Below the pieces are notes generated by a model. It saw nothing but the letters and a program-made list of their open reading frames with translations. It did no database searches and had not been told where the DNA came from. Positions 44,732-52,354 of a stretch of 64,000 bases of DNA are shown here, one piece after another. Source of the stretch: Bin87 sp034423115 (GTDB lineage Bacteria > Chloroflexota > Dehalococcoidia > Lucifugimonadales > UBA3495); the NCBI GenBank assembly GCA_034423115.1, contig DAOUJD010000032.1:1-64000 (forward strand), given 5' to 3'. The position numbers were made by a program, and so were the translations under genes. Position 1 is the stretch's first letter; each line of letters starts with the position of its first letter.

Positions 44732-45595
44732 ATGGCGGTGATTCCCGTTCCGTTCAACTTGGTAAAGTGCCGGCTGTCGGAGGGCAATGCCTACGTGCGG
44801 CTCCAGCACGCGGTATTTCACGTGCTGGAAGCTGACAACGGCGGCCCGGCTCGGGTGGTTGACTTCACCATATTCGGCCTGGTTTTGATCAGTGCGGTCA
44901 ACCTGGCCATTGGCAACCACACGTTGGAGTTTTTTTTCATCAGCGTGTTCGCCGCCGAGTACCTCATTCGCCTCTGGTGCATGGTCTGGCACCGCGATTA
45001 CCGACAGGGCGGTTGGAAAGGCAGGTTGAAATACGCCACCACCAACGCGGCGGCCGTCATTGATTTCATCGCAATCTGGCCGACCCTGGTGGTGATGATC
45101 GTTTTCGGAGAAGTGGAGATCCTACCCATATTCCGCCTCATCTCTCGTTTGATCATGACGGGAAGGCGCTTTCCCGCCATGCGCTTGATGGGACGGGTCA
45201 TGCTCCGCTCGGCGACTCAATTGGTAAGCGTCCTGGTTACTCTGGGCGTGTTCTGGTTGGCTGCCGGTTACCTGATGCACGCCGCCGAAACCAACTTGCC
45301 CGGTGGAAACCATGAGCAGTTCGGCAGCATCGGCGAGTCGCTGTGGGCATCGGTAGTAATCCTCACCACCCTTCCGTCCCTGGAGGTGGTGCCCGGCACC
45401 TTGGCCGGCAGGGTGATCGCGGGATTCATCGCACTGCTGGGCATCGGTCTGTTCGCGCTCCCCGCCGGCATCCTCACCTCCAACTTCATGGAGGCATACC
45501 AACACGCCAGGGCCACCGCCGGACAGATGGAATTGAGCACGTGCCGGGTGATGTACGCCCGACAACGTCGGCGTTCCCGTTGGCCGATGGCGTAA
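44732..45595 (+). CDS. Voltage-gated-channel-like membrane protein with altered filter
   Basis: 287 residues, about six helices. Order as in Kv-type channels: S1-S4-like (FEYLIRL-like FAAEYLIRLWCMVWHRDY, IDFIAIWPTLVV, FRLISRLIMTGRR), then a pore helix SLWASVVILTT followed by LPSLEVVPGTLAGRV. In potassium channels the filter is TVGYGD; here it is TLPSLEV, so conductance for K+ is doubtful. The C-terminus is short and basic. Function uncertain. Confidence 0.7.
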   Translation: MAVIPVPFNLVKCRLSEGNAYVRLQHAVFHVLEADNGGPARVVDFTIFGLVLISAVNLAIGNHTLEFFFISVFAAEYLIRLWCMVWHRDYRQGGWKGRLKYATTNAAAVIDFIAIWPTLVVMIVFGEVEILPIFRLISRLIMTGRRFPAMRLMGRVMLRSATQLVSVLVTLGVFWLAAGYLMHAAETNLPGGNHEQFGSIGESLWASVVILTTLPSLEVVPGTLAGRVIAGFIALLGIGLFALPAGILTSNFMEAYQHARATAGQMELSTCRVMYARQRRRSRWPMA

Positions 45596-45700
45596 CACGG
45601 GTGGCCACGTGACTCTCATGCGACAATTACCAATAGACGGTGGGTATGGCCTTTGCTACACTTGCTGAAATTATCGCTATCACCATAAAGGGCGGCAACA

Positions 45701-46621
45701 ATGAAGAAGGTAGTCAGCGAAATCAGCGGAGTGGTTTTCAGCCTGCCCTGGCTGGTCGCTAAGGACGAGGGGCTGTTCGAAGACGAGGGCATCGACATGG
45801 AATTCGTGCGGGCCCTCAACAGCGGGAGGGTTTCGCCCACCGAAAACCCGAATGACGTCAACCCGATCCTTGGGCACGTCGCTTTTGAGGAAGCCCAGGT
45901 CGCGATCTATCGCGCTTGAGAGGAAGGTCAGGTCCGTCGGGCCTATGAAAGCAAACAGGGCGCGCGCATCATCGCTCTCCGCTCCGCGGTAGCCAGCCAG
46001 GCTATCTTGGTACGCCCGGACTCCCCGCATTACTACCCTGGGACGCTGGGGAATAAACCGGTGGCGGTCCAGTTCCACGCCGGCTCCCACTACGTCGCGT
46101 TGCGGCTGCTCTCGGGTTACTTGCCCGAGGAAAAGATCAAACTGGTACATCACGGTTCGCCTCAATTCCGTTTTGAAGCGATGTTGAACGGTGAGGTGGA
46201 GGCGGCCGCCCTCATGGAGCCGTGGATCACACTGGCCGAAAAGCTGGGCTGCCGTCCGGTGTGCGAGGGTCATTACCTTGGGGCGGAGAACGCCAGCGAC
46301 AACATGGACGAGGAGACTTTCGCCGCCATCAACCGGGCGATCGTCAAAGCCGTCGACCGGATCAACGACGACAAGCGCAAGTACCTGCACTACCTGATCG
46401 ATGAACCACGGTTCGCGGCGGTCGCGGCTCAGTATGGCGGAATCACTCCAGAGGATTTCCACCTCCCTCGCATCCGGTATTCGTACAACACTCCGTACAC
46501 CGACGAGATCGTCGAGGACACCTACCACTGGATGGTCCGATGGGGCCTTCTTGACGGAGCGGCGTGCAGCGGGGATCTGGTGGATAATCGCATGGCCGAG
46601 CCGGTGGCTGCCGACGACTGA
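45701..46621 (+). CDS. NMT1-like substrate-binding selenoprotein (in-frame TGA = Sec)
   Basis: 306 residues from ATG 45701, with TGA at 45917-45919 as codon 73; the frame then runs unbroken to 46621. N-terminal LPWLVAKDEGLFEDEGIDMEFV and HVAFEEAQVAIYRA, then U-EEGQVRRAYE, VRPDSPHYYPGTLGNKPVAVQFHAGSHY and GEVEAAALMEPW are the ABC substrate-binding (SsuA/NMT1) fold. A signal peptide is absent, so it may be cytosolic. From memory, not checked here, relatives carry Cys at this site (CEWG). Sec-containing ABC binding proteins are known. A 6-bp hairpin with loop 17 bases after the TGA supports recoding. A nonsense mutation is the alternative. Confidence 0.75.
45930..45944 (+). promoter_or_regulatory. 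Candidate bacterial SECIS hairpin
   Basis: Arms AGGTCC / GGGCCT (6 bp, one G-U) around loop GTC; loop begins 17 bases after the TGA. Geometry matches the UGSC gene hairpin (6 bp, 3-base loop starting GT). Confidence 0.55.
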
Positions 46622-46793
46622 TCAAAACGAGTCGCCGCATATCGGGATCACTCGGAATTACGAGCATGCCGGCACGCCGTAACGTAATTCTCAATTGACG
46701 GGTCGACACCCGCGTGGTACGCTTTGGAAACTATGGATCACAGTCGCCGGTACGGTTTCGTTTCGGCAAGCAACAGCATCAGGAGCGAATACG

Positions 46794-47174
46794 ATGAACG
46801 TAACCCCCCTGGCCATCGAGAAACTTAAGGAAGTTATGGAGGGCGAGAACGAAAACGATTCTGCCCTCCGCGTAGTGGCAATGCCCGCCGGACCAGGTCT
46901 GCAGTACATGCTCACCATGGAGAAGGAACACCAGCCGGACGACACCGTTCTGCGCATGGAAGGCGTGGAGTTCCTGATGGACTCCGACAGCGCCCCGTTC
47001 CTGACGGAAGCGACCATCGATTACGTCGAAGAATTCGGCGGCCGCGTCGGATTCGTGATCAACAACCCCATGTACGCTGGCGGCGGTGGTTGCGGAAGCG
47101 GCGGATGTGGTTGTGGCGGTGGTGGATGCGGTTGTGGCGGCGGTGGTTGTGGAGGCGGCTGCGGCGGCCACTAG
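46794..47174 (+). CDS. IscA/HesB-like protein with Gly/Cys tail
   Basis: 126 residues from ATG 46794 (AGGAG eight bases upstream). The fold reads VTPLAIEKLKEVMEG, LRVVAMPAGPGLQYMLTMEK, DSDSAPFLTEATIDYVEEF and VGFVINNPMYAG, like A-type Fe-S carriers; but the usual first Cys (GGGCSG) is replaced by PAGPG, and the C-terminal CGC pair is replaced by a tail of about 31 residues with nine Cys and mostly Gly. The tail could bind metals such as copper, zinc or Fe-S. A terminator follows. Confidence 0.8.
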   Translation: MNVTPLAIEKLKEVMEGENENDSALRVVAMPAGPGLQYMLTMEKEHQPDDTVLRMEGVEFLMDSDSAPFLTEATIDYVEEFGGRVGFVINNPMYAGGGGCGSGGCGCGGGGCGCGGGGCGGGCGGH

Positions 47175-47248
47175 GATGCGATATCCGTCGGACCTTGTGC
47201 CAGCCGGCCCTTCGGCGGCATAGGCTCAAATCTTGGGCACATCAATCG

Positions 47249-47279
47249 GGGGCGGAAGATTTTCGCCCCTGTTTCTTTT
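47249..47279 (+). terminator. Intrinsic terminator after the IscA-like gene
   Basis: Stem GGGGCGGAA / TTTCGCCCC (9 bp, one G-U) with a 3-base loop, followed by TGTTTCTTTT, 75 bp after the stop. Confidence 0.75.
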
Positions 47280-47395
47280 CTGAATGGCGAACACTCGGTT
47301 TTGTGCGAATTGAGGGTCACGCGACCACGGCGACAATCCGATGAGCAAGTGTAGAATCACCATGATTGTACGGTCACCGGTTCAGGAGTGCGGTC

Positions 47396-48217
47396 ATGGA
47401 TTTTTTGCGTAATATGACGACCCGCCGTCGGTTGGACTTGCTGAGTACCGACGTGGTCGCTTGGAACGAAATGCGGGCCACCAGGGACGGCTCAGGCTTT
47501 GAATTCAAAAATTCCCAGCTTCAGCAATTGGACCTGACCTGGGCAAACCTAGGGGAGCTCGATTTCAGCGGCTCCGATTTTCGCGGCGCTGACCTGCGCG
47601 GCGCCGACTTGCACTTCTGCAACCTTGTGGGGTCGAATTTCCAAGACGCTGACCTTCGCGGCGCCAGCCTGCAAGGGGCGCAAATGGGGGAGAGCAATCT
47701 CACGCGGGCCAACCTACAGGGGGCCAACCTGCTGCGGGCCGATCTGAACCAGGTCAATTTGAGAAGCTCCGACCTGCGTTGGGGTATCCTCAGGGAAACG
47801 TACTGCTACTACACCGATTTCTCCGAGGTCGATCTGAGTTGGGCTGACTTGAAAGGCGCGAATCTCTCCAACGCTACCTTTTATCGCACGCAACTGACCG
47901 AGGCCAATTTTTCGGACACCAACCTGTCCCACACCAACCTCAACATGGCGATTTTGGATCGTACCAACTTGGAACGAGCGGCGATGTACGACACAATCCT
48001 GGCCGCCGTGGACCTCTGTGGAGCGTTGAACCTCGAATCGGTCGTGCAGGATCCTTCGTCAAAATTGAGCATCGGGACCGACACGTTGTTGGTTACGATG
48101 CAAAGCGCCGGCGGTGAATTCACGCCGGAGCAAATCACGTTTTTGACCAAGGGCGGCGTCGCTCCGGAGATGATCGCATCGGCCCGACCCGTCGCCGGCT
48201 TCCCGGTAACGCCTTAG
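47396..48217 (+). CDS. Pentapeptide-repeat protein
   Basis: 273 residues from ATG 47396 (AGGAG seven bases upstream). About 20 consecutive A(D/N)LxX pentapeptides between residues 43 and 205, for example DFRGADLRGADLHFCNLVG and ANLQGANLLRADLNQVNL. These form a right-handed beta-helix. The N-terminal 40 residues are basic and helical, and the last 55 residues are unrelated. Related proteins protect gyrase or act as scaffolds; role here unknown. No signal peptide. Confidence 0.88.
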   Translation: MDFLRNMTTRRRLDLLSTDVVAWNEMRATRDGSGFEFKNSQLQQLDLTWANLGELDFSGSDFRGADLRGADLHFCNLVGSNFQDADLRGASLQGAQMGESNLTRANLQGANLLRADLNQVNLRSSDLRWGILRETYCYYTDFSEVDLSWADLKGANLSNATFYRTQLTEANFSDTNLSHTNLNMAILDRTNLERAAMYDTILAAVDLCGALNLESVVQDPSSKLSIGTDTLLVTMQSAGGEFTPEQITFLTKGGVAPEMIASARPVAGFPVTP

Positions 48218-48277
48218 CATAAATCGGCGCGCCGTTGCCACCCAGCATTTGCCGACCACACATCTAGGAGTCTCGTC

Positions 48278-50008
48278 ATGTCCGGCACACCGCACGGCGT
48301 TCGATTCGGCGCACATCGGCCAGTTGTCATGGCCCGGAATGGAATGGTATGCGCCGGCCATCCCCTGGCGGCCCAAGCGGGTGTGAGTATCCTGCAACGG
48401 GGCGGCAACGCTTTTGATGCCGCCATCGCTACTGCCGCCGTTCTCGGGGTGGTCGAACCTCTGATGTCCGGCATTGGCGGCGACGGGTTCATCATGTCCT
48501 ATCGTGCCGAAGACGACAGCCTGCGAGTGTGCAACGGCACCGGCGCCGCTCCTTACGCGGCCACGTTGGAGCGCTATCGGCAGGGCATTCCCATGAAGGG
48601 CATCCTGAGTGTTTCGGTGCCCGGGCTGCTCAATGCCTGGCTCGATACTCACGAGGCTTACGGCGCCCTGCCGTTGGGCGAGGTGCTGGCCCCAGCTATT
48701 TCCCTGGCCGAAGACGGGTTTCCCGTTACTCATTACCTGTCCGGAGCCATCGCCAGTGATTCGCTCTTACGCGAATTTCCGACCAGCCGCGCCATCTTCA
48801 CCCGTAGCGATTCCGGGGAAGCCCTGCGTCCCGGCGACATCCTACGCCAGTCTGACCTTGCCCTCACCCTCTCAACCATCGCGCAGCAGGGACGGGACGT
48901 TTTCTATCGCGGGAGCATCGGTGAGGCCATCGTGCGGTTCAGCGAGGATCAGGACGGTCTTTTGACGATGGCGGACCTCAACGACTGCTCCGCCCGTTGG
49001 CAGGAACCGATCACCACCGACTACGGCGATTATGCCGTCTACGAGGCGCCGCCCAATTCCAGCGGCCACATCCTGTTGCAGGAACTCAACGTCATAAGGC
49101 AATACGACATGGCGGCTCTTGGATTCGGCTCCGCTGAGTCGATCCACCTGATGGTCGAGGCCAAAAAGATGGCGTTCGCGGATCGCGAGGCCTACGTCGC
49201 CGACCCTGATTACATCAACGTGCCGGTCGCCGGCATGCTTTCTGAGGAGTACGCGCGGGAACGCGCAATGCTCATCGATCGTCATTACGCTGCTCCCCGT
49301 ATGGAGGCCGGCGATCCGTGGAAGCACCAAGCTGAGCGGCGTTCCGCCACGCCGGCTGGGGTCGGCCGGCGCGGCCCACGGACGGAAGAGGAGGACACCA
49401 CCTGTTTCGTGGTCGCCGACCGCGCCGGCAACGCAGTGTGTCAACTGCAGAGCATCCAGAGCGCGTGGGGTTCATCGCTGGTCGCGGGCAACACTGGCAT
49501 CCTGCTCAACAACCGCATGACCTACTGGCACCTCGACCCCGATCACGTGGACTGCCTCCAACCTGGCAAGCGGGTTCGCCACACCATGAACCCAGTCATG
49601 GTTTTCCGGAAAGGCTCATCGGACGGCAGTGCCGGAGCGCGCCGTCTCACCTACGTCTTGGGGACCCCGGGAGCCGACTGCCAGGTCCAAAGCAACATGC
49701 AGATCATCACTAACCTCATCGACTACGGGATGACGGTCCAGGAGGCCGTGGAAGCGCCGCGGTGGAAACACGTGGGCGACGGCACCGAGTCAACCGTTCC
49801 CCACACGGCCGAGGACCGGTTGCTGATGGAGGGCCGTTTTGACCCTTCCGCCGTGCGGCAACTGCGGGGCATGGGTCATCCTGTGCTTGAGCTGGATGCC
49901 TGGGATGGCGTCACCGGCCGGGAAATGGTTCTGTACATCGATCCAGACACCGCTGCGCTCCACGGCGCCGCCGACCCGCGCTACGACGGCTACGCCATCG
50001 GCTACTGA
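48278..50008 (+). CDS. Gamma-glutamyltransferase family (Ntn hydrolase)
   Basis: 576 residues, AGGAG nine bases upstream. MVCAGHPLAAQAGVSILQRGGNAFDAAIATAAVLGVVEP, IGGDGF, YEAPPNSSGHILLQELN, and the self-cleavage site before EEEDTTCFVV, in which Thr near residue 373 is the nucleophile (family DTTHxxxxD; here Cys replaces His). GNTGILLNNRM and TYVLGTPGADCQVQSNMQII follow. It cleaves gamma-glutamyl bonds, or is an acylase-like homologue. No signal peptide, unlike the periplasmic E. coli enzyme. Confidence 0.92.
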   Translation: MSGTPHGVRFGAHRPVVMARNGMVCAGHPLAAQAGVSILQRGGNAFDAAIATAAVLGVVEPLMSGIGGDGFIMSYRAEDDSLRVCNGTGAAPYAATLERYRQGIPMKGILSVSVPGLLNAWLDTHEAYGALPLGEVLAPAISLAEDGFPVTHYLSGAIASDSLLREFPTSRAIFTRSDSGEALRPGDILRQSDLALTLSTIAQQGRDVFYRGSIGEAIVRFSEDQDGLLTMADLNDCSARWQEPITTDYGDYAVYEAPPNSSGHILLQELNVIRQYDMAALGFGSAESIHLMVEAKKMAFADREAYVADPDYINVPVAGMLSEEYARERAMLIDRHYAAPRMEAGDPWKHQAERRSATPAGVGRRGPRTEEEDTTCFVVADRAGNAVCQLQSIQSAWGSSLVAGNTGILLNNRMTYWHLDPDHVDCLQPGKRVRHTMNPVMVFRKGSSDGSAGARRLTYVLGTPGADCQVQSNMQIITNLIDYGMTVQEAVEAPRWKHVGDGTESTVPHTAEDRLLMEGRFDPSAVRQLRGMGHPVLELDAWDGVTGREMVLYIDPDTAALHGAADPRYDGYAIGY

Positions 50009-50031
50009 ATGAGTTGCCCTGCATTGGAAAA

Positions 50032-50062
50032 GCCCCTCACCTCAATTGGTGAGGGGCGTTTT
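50032..50062. terminator. Intrinsic terminator between convergent genes
   Basis: Stem GCCCCTCACC / GGTGAGGGGC (10 bp), 6-base loop, flanked by GGAAAA and GTTTT so it can work for both strands: the gamma-glutamyltransferase gene (plus) and the aminotransferase (minus). Confidence 0.85.
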
Positions 50063-50093
50063 GATGTCCTCTCAGTTTGAGGATTGATTCCGC

Positions 50094-51434
50094 TCAGTGC
50101 TGGACCAGGCCCTCGTCCATCATGGCGGCGATTGCGCCGTCGAACGCTTCGATGGTGAAGTCGATGTCCGCCTCCGTGTGGGTGCCGGAGAGTACGCCGC
50201 TGGTGCGGGACATCAGGTCCACGCCGCGCACCTGCAACGCCTGCCGCAGGCTGCGCTGGATCTGCGCCGGCTGGTTCTTCAACCGAGAGGCGTCCAGCCC
50301 GTCGATGCTGCGCTCACCGAAGAACAGGTGGAAGGTTGAGGCCTCGCCGTACACCGTAGCGTTGACCTCGCGGCGTTCCACGACCTCACGCAGGCCCACT
50401 CGCAACCGCTGAGCCATCAGGTCGGCCTGGGCGTTGTATTCGCCGGTGGCGACCAGGCGCAGGGCGGCGTTGCCGGAGGCTGCCGCGTAGGGGTTCGCGT
50501 TGAATGTCCCGCCGTGCAGCACCCGCTCGTAACGGTCATGGTGGCTGTCGCCGGTCTGGTGCATGACGGCCATAAATTCGTCCCGGCCGCCCACCGCACC
50601 ACCCGGCAGACCCCCGGTGATGATCTTCGCCATCGTGCAGATGTCGGGATCCGCGCCGAGACGTTCCTGCGCTCCGCCCGGCGCCCAGCGGAATCCGGTG
50701 ATAACTTCGTCCAGGATCATTACTACGCCGTGCTCGCGGGTCAGGCGGCGCACGCCGTCCAGGAAACCGTCGGGCAGTGGCACCGTGCCGTAGGATGCAC
50801 CGGACGCCTCGGTGATAACGCCGGCGATGTTGTCATCGTTGGCAAGGGCGTTCTCCAGTGCGGTCAGGTCCGTGGGCAACACGATTATTGAATCCAGCGT
50901 CCCTTGCGGAATACCGATAGACGCCGGCACGTCGAACGGCGGCAGGTTGCCGGGCATTACGTAGTCGTGCCAGCCGTGGTAGTGAGATTCCCAGCGGATG
51001 ATCTTCTCCTTGCCGGTGTAGGCGCGAGCAACGCGCATCGCCAGCATGGTCGCTTCGGCGCCGGAGCCTACGAATCTCACCTTGTCCACGCATGGCATCA
51101 GGGTGCAGACCCGCTCGCCCCATTCCAGCATCGACTCTGTCGGCGCGCCGAAGTGCGACCCTGAATCTAACGCGCCGGCCAACGCCGCCACCACTTCGGG
51201 ATGCGCGTGCCCCAGGAGCAGCGACGCGGACCCCATGCCGTAGTCCACGTACTCGTTGCCGTCGATGTCCCACTTGCGGGGGCCGCTGCCCCGTGCGATC
51301 ACAACCGGGAACGGGTCGGATGTGTAGCCGTCGTGGCCGGGGCTGCCCGAAGGGAACCGGGCCTGGTAGTTGGGTTGCAGTTCCCGCGAACGGGGATTCA
51401 TGCGAATGTACTGTTCCTGGATGGTTTCAGCCAT
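50094..51434 (-). CDS. Class III aminotransferase, glutamate-1-semialdehyde aminomutase-like
   Basis: 446 residues, AAGGAG eight bases before the ATG. PLP enzyme: KWDIDGNEYVDYGMGSASLLLGHAHPEV, GSGAEATMLAMRVARAYTG, SHYHGWHDYVM, LDEVITGFR (Asp) and CTMAKIITGGLPGG (Lys near 269). The block order is HemL-like, but HemL proper lacks the long N-terminal segment, and no other haem genes adjoin, so an omega-amino-acid or 2-aminomutase activity is equally possible. Confidence 0.9.
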   Translation of the reverse strand: MAETIQEQYIRMNPRSRELQPNYQARFPSGSPGHDGYTSDPFPVVIARGSGPRKWDIDGNEYVDYGMGSASLLLGHAHPEVVAALAGALDSGSHFGAPTESMLEWGERVCTLMPCVDKVRFVGSGAEATMLAMRVARAYTGKEKIIRWESHYHGWHDYVMPGNLPPFDVPASIGIPQGTLDSIIVLPTDLTALENALANDDNIAGVITEASGASYGTVPLPDGFLDGVRRLTREHGVVMILDEVITGFRWAPGGAQERLGADPDICTMAKIITGGLPGGAVGGRDEFMAVMHQTGDSHHDRYERVLHGGTFNANPYAAASGNAALRLVATGEYNAQADLMAQRLRVGLREVVERREVNATVYGEASTFHLFFGERSIDGLDASRLKNQPAQIQRSLRQALQVRGVDLMSRTSGVLSGTHTEADIDFTIEAFDGAIAAMMDEGLVQH

Positions 51435-51517
51435 GTTGTTCGCTCCTTCGATTAAAGCGTTGGCGGTGAGAGGATCGTCCTTTCACCGCCATCTTACCAC
51501 CTGCGCTGCTTGTAGGT

Positions 51518-52249
51518 TTAGTTGAGTTCGCGTCCCAATTCCGCCTCTAACTGGCGCACTCGCTCCAATGCAGAATCCCGCTGAGCAAGCGCCGCGTCGC
51601 GCTCGGCTTTGGCTTCGGTGAGGTCTGGCATGTAATCGCCCGTTGTAGGATCCCAAAATCGCAATGCACCCAAAACCCAGCGGAGTTCCACGCCCAATAC
51701 CGCGCTGTACCCACGGATTGATCCGTCCTCGGCTGTGTCCACCGGAATCGGCTGGTATGATCCGTCGGGCAGCAGGCGGTCGCCGGCCAACGCCGCGTCG
51801 TGGAATCGGCCTCCCGTATGGTCGAACCGCCAGTATTCCGCCACGCCGTAACCCGCGTAAATCTCACGCTTTTCGGTGTAGTCGCGCCGGCCAGTGGATC
51901 CGGACGCGACCTCCAGCACAAAGTCAGGCGGCTTGCCCAGTTCGCTGATGGTGTAGCCGTTGGATGCCACGATGTCCGCTGCGGACGCCGGCATACCGAA
52001 GGCGACCAACAGGCCGGGGTAGGGCGATCCCCGAACATTGCCGGCGTCCCGGCACAGGTAACAATTTCCCATCACCACCACATCCGACCGGCCGGCAAAA
52101 TAGTCTTTTAGTATTTCGTGCGCCCGGAATATATCCGGCATTTGGGCTGCCATGTCGGGAATTCGGGGTGGGTCAGGGAGTTGGGTAAGGCGGATGCCGG
52201 ACCCGCCCGACGGGGACCCTTGGCCTATTTTGGCGGAGGTCGTCATCAT
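51518..52249 (-). CDS. Uma2-family protein with coiled-coil end
   Basis: 243 residues. LLVAFGMPASAADIVASNGYTISELGKPPDFVLEVASGSTGRRDYTEKREIYAGYGVAEYWRFD carries the family's Asp...Glu-x-x core in the same order as the 28210 paralogue; GDYMPDLTEAKAERDAALAQRDSALERVRQLEAELG is a short coiled coil. Third Uma2 of the window. A palindrome lies 60 bp upstream of its start. Confidence 0.88.
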   Translation of the reverse strand: MMTTSAKIGQGSPSGGSGIRLTQLPDPPRIPDMAAQMPDIFRAHEILKDYFAGRSDVVVMGNCYLCRDAGNVRGSPYPGLLVAFGMPASAADIVASNGYTISELGKPPDFVLEVASGSTGRRDYTEKREIYAGYGVAEYWRFDHTGGRFHDAALAGDRLLPDGSYQPIPVDTAEDGSIRGYSAVLGVELRWVLGALRFWDPTTGDYMPDLTEAKAERDAALAQRDSALERVRQLEAELGRELN

Positions 52250-52308
52250 AGGCCTCGCGGCTCGAACCGTTGTCGTAGCGTGTATGACCCCATCGTGGCA
52301 TTACAGTA

Positions 52309-52330
52309 AGGGCGAATAATCATTCGCCCT
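52309..52330. repeat. Intergenic palindrome
   Basis: AGGGCGAAT / ATTCGCCCT with a short centre, 22 bp, lying just after the end of the tandem esterase gene. Base order echoes the palindrome at 27211. Confidence 0.7.
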
Positions 52331-52354
52331 GACTCACCATGTCAAATCGCTGGA

